From positions 2,745,501-2,809,500 of the forward strand of contig NZ_CP048000.1 of the NCBI RefSeq assembly GCF_009931695.1: a DNA stretch of 64,000 bases, in the 5' to 3' direction. How positions within the stretch are numbered: position 1 is the stretch's first letter; every line of letters begins with the position of its first letter. The translations under genes were made by a program, and so were the position numbers. The DNA is from Anaerocolumna sedimenticola. Lineage in GTDB: Bacteria > Bacillota > Clostridia > Lachnospirales > Lachnospiraceae. Under the pieces are notes generated by a model, which saw nothing but the letters and a program-made list of their open reading frames with translations, made no database searches and was not told the DNA's origin. Shown here one piece after another: positions 23,801 to 32,969 of this stretch.

Positions 23801-25489
23801 TTACTGCACGTCGGACTGCACTAATTCCGCGATTCCGCGCATAGCGAAACAAACGCACGGCAGGGCTACGCCGTTGCCCCACATCTTGTAAGCCGCGCTG
23901 TCCGTATATGGGTTATGCAGCCACTTCACAATCTGGCTACGGCTTTTGGGCTTTGAGGGAGAACCAGTGATTCGGCGATGGGTCTCGAACACCTCAGACC
24001 ACCAGACGATTTCCTCCTCCGTAGGTTGAGGTGTTTCAAGCCCATCACACCACCAGTCGGGGAAGCCTTGCAAGCGGGCGCATTCGAGCGGCGTAAGTCT
24101 GCGAACGATGTACTGTGGTCGGACAACAAACTGCGGGTCTTTATAGTCCCGCGCCATAAGTGTCGACGCCTTTTCCTCATATATATCAGCGAAACCGCCG
24201 GTTGTCATGGAATAGGCAACAGCGTGCTTATCACAGGTGTTGAGGGTAAACGATACATCCTCGTTCACACCATAGCCCCGAGGACCGTTTTTATCCTCCC
24301 GGCCTATCATAGACCCCTGGATACAGACAGCGATGCCGCCCTGATTGCAAGCCGGGTTACCGCCGTTTGCGTCAAGGGTACGTGAAGTTTTTGCTTCATA
24401 GATTCCGCTGTGTGGGTTCGCCGACTTCATTGCATTGGAGTCCTTTGAGCAGATGCCGTAGACTTTCGGCATAAGTGTCAGCGGAACATTGCCGCCGCCC
24501 GTCCCCATTCGGGAAGTCAGTGTCTGGACTTTGCCGCTCTCATCCAGTTTCAGCCTGCTGTCGGCGGGATGGTTTTCGATAACGACCACGGCCTGATTAT
24601 CACCGGCATCGGCGCGAAGCGCACCGGCGAATCCTTCCCAGACATGGCCGCCGATTCTTGAAGCCGCGCCAGGCTCAAATACGATGGGCTGGTGCCCATG
24701 TTCCTCGGCGCGTAGGGTGGCGGTCTTTTCTTCCGTGATAGACATAAAGGAGCCGCCCATATCGTTTAGGACACAGACTGGTGCTCTAAAGCAATCCGCA
24801 GGACTTCGGGAAGGTGCTTGCCCCGCAGGGAAGCACGGCGTAAAATCCCTTGACATGCCTTCGGACTCAAAAAGAACCTCTCCGGCGCGTTCGCTTCCAA
24901 AATCCGCGACAAGGTAGATTCTTTTGCGCCGTTGGGCGACTCCGAAGAATTGAGCGTCAACAGTCCTGTAAGCAACGCTCCATCCGTCACCCACGAGAAT
25001 GTCGGTGTAAGGCCATCCGTTCTTGTCAGGCGCAGGCACCTTGGCATCCGGCTCTGCGATTTGGATGATGCTTTCGAGCACTGCCCTGAAGTCCTCGCCC
25101 TTGTTTGAGGAGAACGCGCCCGGCACGTTTTCCCACAATATAAATCTTGGATAGTGGCCATTAGTCGCACACCTCATTTCTTTGATGATTCGAACAGCCT
25201 CATAAAAAAGGACGGATTGTGTCCCGTCCAGACCGGCGCGTTTTCCAGCAACCGACATGTCGGTGCAGGGTGAGCCGAGGGTGATGATATCGACCGGCTC
25301 AATTTTTGCTCCATCGATTTTGCTGATATCGCCGTAGTGCTTCATAAAAGGCAGCCGTTTGGTAGTTACCCGTATTGGGAAAGGCTCAATTTCACTTGCC
25401 CACACGGGAATAATGCCGTTTAAAACGGCTCCGAGCGGGAAACCGCCAGAGCCGTCAAAGAGGGAGCCGAGGGTAAGCTGTCTATTCAT
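23801..25489 (-). CDS. C5-cytosine DNA methyltransferase
   Basis: 562 residues. Motif I LGSLFDGSGGFPLG (residues 8-20), motif IV GSPCTDMSVAGKRAGLDG with catalytic Cys75, motif VI LWENVPGAFSS, motif VIII AQRRKRIYLVADFG, and motif X-like YKMWGNGVALPC near the end. The ~230-residue variable region between VIII and IX is unusually long and includes NGGNPACNQGGIAVCIQG. No cognate endonuclease gene is adjacent, so it likely protects phage DNA from host restriction. Overlaps the upstream methyltransferase gene by 8 bp. Confidence 0.95.
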   Translation of the reverse strand: MNRQLTLGSLFDGSGGFPLGAVLNGIIPVWASEIEPFPIRVTTKRLPFMKHYGDISKIDGAKIEPVDIITLGSPCTDMSVAGKRAGLDGTQSVLFYEAVRIIKEMRCATNGHYPRFILWENVPGAFSSNKGEDFRAVLESIIQIAEPDAKVPAPDKNGWPYTDILVGDGWSVAYRTVDAQFFGVAQRRKRIYLVADFGSERAGEVLFESEGMSRDFTPCFPAGQAPSRSPADCFRAPVCVLNDMGGSFMSITEEKTATLRAEEHGHQPIVFEPGAASRIGGHVWEGFAGALRADAGDNQAVVVIENHPADSRLKLDESGKVQTLTSRMGTGGGNVPLTLMPKVYGICSKDSNAMKSANPHSGIYEAKTSRTLDANGGNPACNQGGIAVCIQGSMIGREDKNGPRGYGVNEDVSFTLNTCDKHAVAYSMTTGGFADIYEEKASTLMARDYKDPQFVVRPQYIVRRLTPLECARLQGFPDWWCDGLETPQPTEEEIVWWSEVFETHRRITGSPSKPKSRSQIVKWLHNPYTDSAAYKMWGNGVALPCVCFAMRGIAELVQSDVQ

Positions 25490-26723
25490 TGGCAGCTACC
25501 TCCACATCTGCGAAATGTACTTTTTCGCCATTCCTGATGAGAAACACATTATCTGAACCACCAACCTGTTCAATGTACCGCTTTACAATTACATCGCAAT
25601 ACTTTTCGTCCAGTTCAACGGTATAGCAAATTCGCCCGGTCTGCTCACAGGCGATCAATGTTGAACCGCTTCCGCCGAAGGGGTCAAGAACAATACAGCC
25701 CGTCATGCTGGAGTTAAGTATAGGGTAGGCTACCAGCGGCACCGGTTTCATCGTCGGATGGTCAGCATTCTTCTTGGGCTTATCGAACTCCCAAATGGTT
25801 GACTGCTTGCGGTCGGAGTACCAGGCGTGCTTGCCTGACTTCTTCCAGCCGAACAGGATCGGTTCATGCTGCCATTGATACGGTGATCGGCCAAGCACGA
25901 GGCTCTGCTTCTTCCAGATACATGTACCGGAGAGGTAGAAGCCAGCAGCATCAAATGCCCGCCGGAAGTTTAGCCCTTCTGTATCCGCGTGGAACACATA
26001 AATAGACGCATCCTTTGCCATCGCCTTTTCGGTGAGGGTGAACGCGTCCAGCAGAAACTGATAAAACTTTTCATCAGCCATGTTGTCGTTTTTGATTTTG
26101 CCAGCCGAGCCTTCATAGTTAACGTTATACGGCGGGTCGGTCACCGCGAGGTTAGCCAGTTTGCCGTCCATGAGCAGATTAAAGGTTTCGGCCTTCGTGG
26201 TGTCGCCACATACGAGGCGGTGCTGTCCGAGCAGCCATAGGTCTTCCGGTTTAGTGACGGCAGGCTTTGAAAGCTCATCGTCTACATTGAAGTCATCGTC
26301 TTTTACATCCTCAATACCGCCCAGCAGTTTGTTTAGTTCAGCCTCGTCAAAGCCCAAGAGCGACACATCGAAATCGACACCCTGTAATTCTGAAAGCTCT
26401 ACCGACAGCATCTCGGCATCCCAGCCAGCGTTCAGGGCAAGACGGTTGTCGGCGATGATATACGCACGCTTTTGTGCTTCCGTTAGATGTTCGGCAAACA
26501 CACAGGGAACTTCGGCGATGCCTTCCTCTTTAGCGGCGAGGACACGGCCATGCCCGGCAATGATGTTTAGCTCTTTGTCCACGATGACGGGATTGACGAA
26601 GCCAAACTCCCGCAGACTCGCCCGAAGCTGGAGAATCTGCTCCTTACTGTGGGTGCGGGCGTTCCTTGCATATGGTATCAGCCGGTCTATATTTACTTTT
26701 TCAAAACGTTCGGTTGTTTTCAT
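25482..26723 (-). CDS. ParB/Srx-domain adenine or N4-cytosine DNA methyltransferase
   Basis: 413 residues. Residues 1-130 form a ParB-like nuclease/CTPase fold (IDRLIPYARNARTHS, NIIAGHGRVLAAKEEGI). Then comes a class-beta amino-methyltransferase: DPPYNV at residues 196-201 and VLDPFGGSGSTLIACEQTGR as the SAM site further down. This fusion is common in prophages. It may modify phage DNA together with the adjacent C5 enzyme. No partner restriction enzyme is adjacent. Confidence 0.93.
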   Translation of the reverse strand: MKTTERFEKVNIDRLIPYARNARTHSKEQILQLRASLREFGFVNPVIVDKELNIIAGHGRVLAAKEEGIAEVPCVFAEHLTEAQKRAYIIADNRLALNAGWDAEMLSVELSELQGVDFDVSLLGFDEAELNKLLGGIEDVKDDDFNVDDELSKPAVTKPEDLWLLGQHRLVCGDTTKAETFNLLMDGKLANLAVTDPPYNVNYEGSAGKIKNDNMADEKFYQFLLDAFTLTEKAMAKDASIYVFHADTEGLNFRRAFDAAGFYLSGTCIWKKQSLVLGRSPYQWQHEPILFGWKKSGKHAWYSDRKQSTIWEFDKPKKNADHPTMKPVPLVAYPILNSSMTGCIVLDPFGGSGSTLIACEQTGRICYTVELDEKYCDVIVKRYIEQVGGSDNVFLIRNGEKVHFADVEVAANE

Positions 26724-26729
26724 GTTCCG

Positions 26730-27308
26730 TTACCGTCCTTTCCTGCCCGACAGCAGTGCTTCCATGATATCGTCCTGCGGATTGCCAACGAAAGCCGTGG
26801 TGCAGTTTTGCTTAACTATGTCAAAAATCTCATACCAGATGAGATTGGCCTGCTTCTGAAACGATTGGCTCATCTGCACAAACGGACTTGCTATCGCACC
26901 GCCGGTGGTTGGGTGCTTTCCAAGCAGACCGTACAGGCTGATGGCTTCCTCACATTGGATGTATCGCGTAAATGCCTGTGCATAGGCTTCAATCAGCCTG
27001 GGGTTCACGAATTTCTCACACCCGCGTTCCTTGAGCCATTTCCAAGTTTCAATAAAAAGCACATCCGCGCCCAGAGGTTTTCCGTCTTTTTGCCTTGCTC
27101 TGAGGTAATCGCTCGGCTCCGGCATGTCTTCGCCATATAGATCCACTGCGTCGTCAAGGTCGCTTGCTTCGAGCATCGACTCGGGCTGCAGATCCGGTGC
27201 TTCTAAAATGCGGGCGGCTTTTCCGGCCGTGATTTTATCTGCAAGGGGCTGCGGTTTGTCCCCGGCGCGCACGCGGCGGCCGCCTCTATTTGTTCCGTCT
27301 TTTGCCAC
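26730..27308 (-). CDS. terS: Terminase small subunit (P27 family)
   Basis: 192 residues from a GTG at 27308 with GGAGG 8 nt upstream (a GTG three codons earlier lies inside that site). GGRRVRAGDKPQPLADKITAGKAARIL is the usual N-terminus; FIETWKWLKERGCEKFVNPRLIEAYAQAFTRYIQCEEAI and HPTTGGAIASPFVQMSQSFQKQANLIWYEIFDIVKQN match the P27 terminase small subunit. It recognises the packaging site, here perhaps in the gap just upstream. Confidence 0.92.
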   Translation of the reverse strand: MAKDGTNRGGRRVRAGDKPQPLADKITAGKAARILEAPDLQPESMLEASDLDDAVDLYGEDMPEPSDYLRARQKDGKPLGADVLFIETWKWLKERGCEKFVNPRLIEAYAQAFTRYIQCEEAISLYGLLGKHPTTGGAIASPFVQMSQSFQKQANLIWYEIFDIVKQNCTTAFVGNPQDDIMEALLSGRKGR

Positions 27309-27421
27309 GTGCTTCACCTCCTTGCTGTGGCGGGGTTAATCCCCCGTTTGAACCGGTATTTTTTCGCGCGTGACCCCACGCCCGTTGCACGGGAGAAGAG
27401 CCACAGAGATTTCGACCGCCC
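27309..27421. other. Candidate cos region between HNH and terS
   Basis: This 113-bp gap codes for nothing. On the minus strand it has an interrupted palindrome CCCGTGCAACGGG, then GTCACGCGCG followed by A6, then a second palindromic stretch (GGGGGATTAACCCC). In cos phages with an HNH gene next to terS, cos usually lies in this interval. The exact cut site cannot be seen. Confidence 0.4.
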
Positions 27422-27778
27422 CTACCGTCCCCAGCGTCCACCTTCACGGGCAGTAATCTCGGAGTGGCAGGGTGTACATAAAGACATAAGGTTGCCCATG
27501 TCATTGGTGCCGCCTTGGGACAGCGGCTTGATGTGGTGTACTTCCTCGGCGGGGGTGATCCGTCCTTGCTTCTCGCATTGCTCGCAAAGCGGGTGGGCTG
27601 CGATATAGCGGTCACGGATACGTTTCCACGTCCGGTTGTAGCGTTTCCTTACGGCGGGGTCGCGCTGGTAGCGTTCGTATCGTTTTGCTTCTTCTTTGGC
27701 GTGTTCCTCACAGAATCTGCCGTCTGTCAGCTTGGGGCAGCCGGGGTAGGAACATGGCCGCTTTGGTTTGTATGGCAT
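27422..27778 (-). CDS. HNH endonuclease
   Basis: 118 residues. Zinc-binding cysteines CSYPGC near the N-terminus and CEQCEK, then the HNH core VHHIKPLSQGGTNDMGNLMSLCTPCHSEIT. In HK97-like cos phages an HNH protein next to the terminase is needed with TerL for specific cos cleavage. Directly upstream of terS. Preceded by a terminator and a probable promoter. Confidence 0.95.
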   Translation of the reverse strand: MPYKPKRPCSYPGCPKLTDGRFCEEHAKEEAKRYERYQRDPAVRKRYNRTWKRIRDRYIAAHPLCEQCEKQGRITPAEEVHHIKPLSQGGTNDMGNLMSLCTPCHSEITAREGGRWGR

Positions 27779-27802
27779 CGGGTCACCTCGCTTCGGGCAA
27801 AC

Positions 27803-27834
27803 AAAAAGCCCCCGCGGGTTTCCCCGTGAAGGCT
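27803..27834 (-). terminator. Probable terminator before the HNH gene
   Basis: On the minus strand AGCC...GGCT encloses an inner stem (CACGGGG with CCCGCG, one G-U), then a T5 run. It separates early genes from the packaging operon. Confidence 0.6.
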
Positions 27835-27858
27835 CTTGTCACAGTTTTCGATGATACC

Positions 27859-27864
27859 ATTATA
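27859..27864 (-). promoter_or_regulatory. Possible -10 element of the packaging operon
   Basis: Minus strand TATAAT in the gap upstream of the HNH gene, preceded by TTG. No convincing -35 at 17 nt. The terminator lies between it and the HNH start, so it could drive attenuated expression. Confidence 0.35.
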
Positions 27865-27905
27865 CAATGCCCGTCTGCAAACAAACCGCATGAATTCCGC
27901 ACAAT

Positions 27906-28354
27906 TTATCCGAAGAGAAGAATCCGCAGGTGTTTTAGGGCATCGCTGCGCATCTGCTCAATCTTCCGTTCGCTGTAGCTGAGTTCACTCATCAGGCGGT
28001 AGGTTGCGCCGGACTTCCGGTTATCACCCATGTAGAATTCCGATAGGATATGCTGTTCGGTATCGGTCATGCTCGACCACGCAGGCTCAAACCACGCCAT
28101 GTACTCTATCGCTTGGCTGTAGCGTTCCCGCAGGATGTCCAACTTGTCAATCTGCGCGGCCAGCTTGTCGGCTCCCGCCTGGGGTTCCTTGCGGACGGCA
28201 GCCCGGTCAGTTTGGGTCCTCTGGGTGAAGCCATTTGCTCATACACGTCCTTGATTTCTTGTGGTGTGTTGTTGATAATAAACCGCATGTTTTCATAGTC
28301 GCGTATGGCGGCTACCGTAGCGGCGTTCTTATTGATATATTTTAGTGCGATCAT
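27906..28354 (-). pseudogene. RinA/DUF1492-like late regulator, frameshifted
   Basis: From the ATG at 28354 (overlapping the helicase stop, GGAGG upstream) the frame reads MIALKYINKNAATVAAIRDYENMRF, then becomes implausible after SARNP. A second frame gives KLDILRERYSQAIEYMAWFEPAW and ends in an HTH-like ATYRLMSELSYSERKIEQMRSDALKHLRILLFG. One extra base in the GGGG run at 28181-28184 (plus) joins them into a single protein of ~149 residues. The C-terminus resembles sigma-70 region 4-like late transcription regulators. Either broken or mis-sequenced. Confidence 0.75.
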
Positions 28355-29709
28355 ATGCCAGCCTCCTTTTCAAGGTTTGCCCTGACCGCATCAATCAAAG
28401 CGGCCTGGGTTTTGTCTTTGAGCCGTAACGCTTTCATAACTTGTTCGTCAATCGTACCCTTGGTGATGATGTGGTGGATGACCACGGTATCTTTTTGCCC
28501 TTGCCGCCAGAGCCGGGCATTAGTCTGCTGGTAGAGTTCCAACGACCATGTCAGCCCAAACCATACCAGGGTGGAACCACCGGTCTGCAGGTTCAAACCG
28601 TGACCTGCCGAAGCGGGGTGGATAACCGCAACTGGGATTTCTCCGTCATTCCATCGCTTGATGGAATCGATACTGTCAAGCCGCTCGGTGGGAAAACGTT
28701 TAAGTATCCGCTGAAGATCATGCTTATACCAGTAGGCGATCAGAACGGGCTTGCCGTTGGCGGCTTCAAGGATATCTTCTAAGGCATCCAGTTTACGGTC
28801 GTGGATAATGACAACTGAGCCATCATCGGCATAAACGGCGCCATTGGCCATCTGCAGCAGCTTGTTCGACAGGCTTGCGGCGCTTCCGGCATCAATTTCT
28901 TGTCCTTCCAGTGAAAGAACAAGATCCCGCTTCATGGTGTCGTAAACCTTTCTCTCTTTTTCCGACAGCTGCACGGGGATCTCGTTTATCACGCATTCCG
29001 GCATCTTGAGGTAGTCTGTATTTTTCATGCTTATGGTGATGTCGGAAATGCGGCGGTAAATCTCGTCCTCCGCCCCGGGAAGCGGCTTATAGCTGAAAAT
29101 AATCTGCTGATTGCGCTTATCCGGGCTAAAGAAGCTGTTGCGGTAATGGGTGATGAATCGACCAAGCCGCTGGCCCATGTCGAGAATGCCGATTTCAGCC
29201 CATAAATCCATAAGGCCGTTGCCGGAAGGGGTGCCTGTTAGCCCCACGATGCGCTTTACCTTCGGACGGACACGGCGCAGTGCCTTGAACCGCTTTGAAC
29301 CGTATGCCTTGAAGGAGGAAAGCTCATCAACCACCACCATGTCGTAGTCGAAAGGCAGATTGCTCTTGTTTACAAGCCAGTCTACGTTTTCACGGTTGAT
29401 GAGGTACACATCAACGTTTTGCATAAGCGCAAGTCTTCGTTCCTGCTCCGTGCCGACAGCCACGGAGTAGGTCAGGCCTTTTAGGTGATCCCACTTTTCG
29501 ATTTCAGCGGGCCATGTATCCCGTGCGACTCGCAGCGGGGCGATAACCAGCACTTTGCGGATAAGGAAGCTGTCAAGGGCAAGGCCGAAGATGGCGGTAA
29601 GGGTAATAACGCTTTTGCCAAGCCCCATATCCAGAAATACCGCTGAGATGGGATGCTCCAGTATGAAATTGGTCGTATAGGTTTGATAGTCATGAGGACT
29701 GTATTTCAT
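28351..29709 (-). CDS. SNF2-family DEAD/DEAH helicase (phage replication)
   Basis: 452 residues from the ATG at 29709 (GGAGGG upstream; overlaps the VRR-NUC gene by 20 bp). MKYSPHDYQTYTTNFIL (Q-motif region), AVFLDMGLGKSVITLTAIF (Walker A), VVVDELSSFK (DE box), GLTGTPSGNGLMDLW, and a C-terminal helicase half with NLQTGGSTLVWFGLTWSLELYQQTNARLWRQGQ. Typical of the phage SNF2 helicase encoded beside VRR-NUC and VapE; probably works in phage DNA replication or recombination. Confidence 0.93.
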   Translation of the reverse strand: MKYSPHDYQTYTTNFILEHPISAVFLDMGLGKSVITLTAIFGLALDSFLIRKVLVIAPLRVARDTWPAEIEKWDHLKGLTYSVAVGTEQERRLALMQNVDVYLINRENVDWLVNKSNLPFDYDMVVVDELSSFKAYGSKRFKALRRVRPKVKRIVGLTGTPSGNGLMDLWAEIGILDMGQRLGRFITHYRNSFFSPDKRNQQIIFSYKPLPGAEDEIYRRISDITISMKNTDYLKMPECVINEIPVQLSEKERKVYDTMKRDLVLSLEGQEIDAGSAASLSNKLLQMANGAVYADDGSVVIIHDRKLDALEDILEAANGKPVLIAYWYKHDLQRILKRFPTERLDSIDSIKRWNDGEIPVAVIHPASAGHGLNLQTGGSTLVWFGLTWSLELYQQTNARLWRQGQKDTVVIHHIITKGTIDEQVMKALRLKDKTQAALIDAVRANLEKEAGI

Positions 29710-29971
29710 CGAGTATCCCTCCAATCTGTTCGGTATCGTCAATGCAGAATACTAAAAAGCCTAACGCTTCCAGTTGTCTTTTTCGTTTTTCCTGCAAAGG
29801 GCGCGGCCGTTTCCCAGGTGCCTTGAGTTCTATGAATGCCAGCTTCCCATGGGGGAGCAGCACTAAGCGGTCGGGCACCCCATCGAAACCCGGTGAGACC
29901 AGCTTCAGGGCGATGCCGCCCATTGATTTGACTGTGCTTTTGAGTTTTGATTCTATCGTTTTTTCTCTCAT
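29690..29971 (-). CDS. VRR-NUC domain nuclease
   Basis: 93 residues. KSMGGIALKLVSPGFDGVPDRLVLLPHGKLAFIELKAPG holds the PD...ExK core of the VRR-NUC family (stand-alone phage form, Holliday junction resolvase-like). It follows VapE and precedes the SNF2 helicase, the normal order. ATG start with AAGGACTTGT upstream. Confidence 0.93.
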   Translation of the reverse strand: MREKTIESKLKSTVKSMGGIALKLVSPGFDGVPDRLVLLPHGKLAFIELKAPGKRPRPLQEKRKRQLEALGFLVFCIDDTEQIGGILDEIQSS

Positions 29972-30137
29972 ACAAGTCCTTTCTGCCTTTTCCGGGGTTC
30001 CAAAGTTCCAAGGGAACCAAGAATTCCATATAGCCTATACGCGCGTATTCGCGGGTACACATGCCAGCTCTTTTCCTATATCCATAATTCTTTATTTATA
30101 TTGGAACTATGGAACCCTTGGGAAAAGCATTGATATA

Positions 30138-32533
30138 TCAAGGTTCTAAGAGGTTCCGAGATTGAGGGGTTGTGTTTTCATCTGAGACCCGTACCCACAC
30201 ATACTGGGCGCCATAGCCCTTGATTTTCTTTTTCTGGCCGGAATATACCCAGCCGCCAATCCTTTGCATAATCAGCTTGATTTTGTAGCTGTCAGCCTGA
30301 CGCTCGAACTTGCCTCGGTCATTGCCGAAGCATTCGCACCAAATTTCCATATTGCTGACATGCTCGCGCTTAATTTTGCCTTCCGGCTGCAATGGGTCGT
30401 CCGAGGAAAAGTAATGCTTCCGGCTGTACAAATCCATGTCATACCAGTTCTCCGGAAGGAGCATATCGAGGTACTCGCGGACCACGCCCTCGCGTTCATC
30501 AGCTTCAAGGGCCGTGGTCTGCTCAGCTTTTGCCTGTTCTGCCGCACTGCCTTCCAGATAAAGCTTTTCGCCCTGCATCCAGTAGTGCTTTGCTTCCGCC
30601 CATATTTGAGGCACATCGCTTTCGGGCAGATCCCAGCCTTTTTTGCTGCCGCCCCAGACACGCACTACCCAAAATCGGCGGTTTCCGGTGGTGTCACGCA
30701 GGAACCCCGCGTTTTCCGCATTTGTGGAACCTACGATAATACATTGGCGTGGATGGCTTTCGACTGTTCGCCCATAGGAGGGCGGTACTGGTCATCCTGA
30801 CGGGAGAGGAAGCCTTTAATGTTGTTGACGTCCATTTTTGACAGGCCTGCCAGTTCGGGGATTTCTACAATCCAGACACCCTGGATTTTCTCTGCGGCAT
30901 CTTTGCCTTTGCCCATATCGGTAAAGTTCAGGCTGTCGGAAAACCATTCTCCGGCAAGCCGGGCAAAGAAGGTGGACTTGCCAAGGTCGGTCTTGCCGTT
31001 TAGGACCAGCATGGAATCGAACTTAATGCCTGGCTGATAGATGCGGGCCACCGCCGCCGCGAGGGTTTTGCGGGTGACCATCCTGGTATACTCCGTATCC
31101 TCCGCGCCAAAATACTGGACGAGCAAGGTTTCCACCCGTTTGGTGCCATCCCATTCGGGCAGGTTGTCGAGGTAATCGCGGATAGGATGATAGGCACGGT
31201 CGTCCGCAGCCTTAGTGAGCGCAAGCTCATAGTTGCGGGATGAAAACGTGCCATAGGTTTTATCCACATAAGCCACAAGCTGCGCCATATCCGCATCCCG
31301 CCATGCCTGGTACGGACGTTCCCACGGTAGGGCGTCATCGCCGTAAATCTGGTTCGCAAGGCGGTTATATCGGATGCCTTGCAGCTTTGGGTCGTTTTTC
31401 AGGATGAGCAGAAGGTTGCCAAGGGAGTTTTTAAGCACTGTGGAGCGCGGTTCATACTCGAGGTTTTTCTCCCAGTCCGTATCATCCTCGGCAAATTCGG
31501 CCGATGCCTGCGCCCGGCGTTCTTCTGCCAATAGGAGCTTCACACGCTCATCATTTACCGCAAGCTCCGTCATTGCCTTAAAGGATGGCAGCTTGCTCAC
31601 CGGGGTATCTTCGGCGGACTTGTCGTCAAGGCCACGGAATTTATGGAGCCGTACCAGGTCAAAAGCATTCAGCAGTTTTCCGCAGGCTGGGTCGGTGGCG
31701 TGATGGCTGTATGCGAACACGCTGTCGTAGATAACCACGCCCGCGCTGCTGTCGGCGGGTATATAGTCGTATCTGCCGTTCATGGCGGATGGCTCATACA
31801 CATCGTAGAGGAAGGCTTCGATTGCCTCCTCAACGGTATAGGCTCGGTTAAACGCCCCGATGATGCCCGGCTTGGTGAGCGGATTCCCTGCTTCGGCGGC
31901 ACTGCTTCTCACTACCTCGGATTGGCGGCTGGAGCGCGGCCAAGTGGACTCATCTTGCCAATCGTCATAGCGAGTAAGGTAGACGTCCGGGTTAAGGTCG
32001 CTGCCATCCTTTTTCCGGAACCAGAACTCTCCGTTCATAGAGGTGGACGGCCAGTACATGAGCCGGTGTGCCTCATAGGTCGTATCGTCAAAAAGGTCGA
32101 TTCCAATGTCCTTTGCTGCCATCCGAGCTACAGCGGGGTATTCGGCTTCGCTTATGTCGCGGGTGAGCGGAATGGCAAGGCGGATACGAGGCTTTTCAGG
32201 GGTATGCTTATGGGTGGAGTAGGCACAGCACCTAAAGTCGAACTTCATAATGACTTCATCCCAAATGCCCGGGGTGCCGTAGTCCATGTCCAGAAGGATC
32301 ATGGAGCGGCAGAGTACAAATCCCTTTTTGCGGCGGCCTGCCTTAAGGTGGCCGGCCACATAGCCGCCGACATCTTTGATAACGTCCTGCTGGCCTTTCT
32401 TCAGCTTTCGGTATTCCTCCACGGTTTCCGTGGTGCGGACAGTGGAACTAACCCGTGTGCAAAAGTCATCCCAGGAGATGTCGCTGTTTTTCCACTTTTT
32501 ATCCATGCGGCTGTTGCCGTACGAAATCTTCAT
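30138..32533 (-). pseudogene. VapE-type primase/helicase, frameshifted
   Basis: The first frame (32533-30731) gives 600 residues: a primase-like N-terminus (LLDMDYG, STHKHTPEKPRIRLAIPL) and a helicase domain with VLNGKTDLGKSTFFARLAG (P-loop) and GVWIVEIPELAG. It then ends abruptly after DDQYRPPMG. The continuation lies in another frame ending at 30138. Adding one T on the minus strand near 30776 gives RPPYGRTVESHPRQC and then IIVGSTNAENAGFLRDTTGNRRFW, the conserved VapE arginine-finger region. The repaired protein is ~798 aa. It should be the phage replication helicase, so a true frameshift would impair lytic growth. Confidence 0.88.
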
Positions 32534-32954
32534 TCTGAGACCTCCTTGCAGTCATCAGAAAAATATCTGATGGTGTATTTCTTCCGCTTGGCTCTCTCAA
32601 TCTCAGCATTCATACCGGAGGAGATATAGCTGCCAAACACCCAGACCTCTGCGCATTTTGACATAAGTACATTGCCAAAGAGTAAACCCAGGCTGCGTTC
32701 AGCCGGGTTATCGTCATCTAAAAATAGAGGGTAAAGCAAGTGCGGTGTGAAAGGGATATATCCCATTTCAACCGCAAACCGGCTGTACCGTCTGGCCGAC
32801 TTGATATTGCTTTCGACATCCCCGGAATAAGGGGAACAAATATATACAAGGGGCGGAAGGCTTTTGCGGCTTTTTCCTCTTGCTCTACAGCTGTCAAGGC
32901 TTCATAAGCGGTGGGGTCAAAGTAGCCTTCAGAGTTGAATTTATTGATGCTCAT
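32530..32954 (-). pseudogene. DUF4406-like protein, frameshifted
   Basis: From the ATG at 32954 (GAGGTC upstream) the frame reads MSINKFNSEGYFDPTAYEALTAVEQEEKAAKAFRPL and is then lost. Adding one base to the GGGG run at 32850-32853 (plus) continues as VYICSPYSGDVESNIKSARRYSRFAVEMGYIPFTPHLLYPLFLDD, the DUF4406 nucleoside deoxyribosyltransferase-like pattern. It ends at 32530, overlapping the vapE start. The repaired length is ~141 residues. Confidence 0.82.
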
Positions 32955-32969
32955 AGGTCGACCTCACTT

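Noticed and set aside
23801..26723. Complete restriction-modification system in the prophage
   Set aside because: Two methyltransferases but no adjacent restriction enzyme; the nearby HNH protein fits the packaging role.
31643..32629. 328-residue plus-strand ORF
   Set aside because: Antisense to vapE, whose protein is well recognised.
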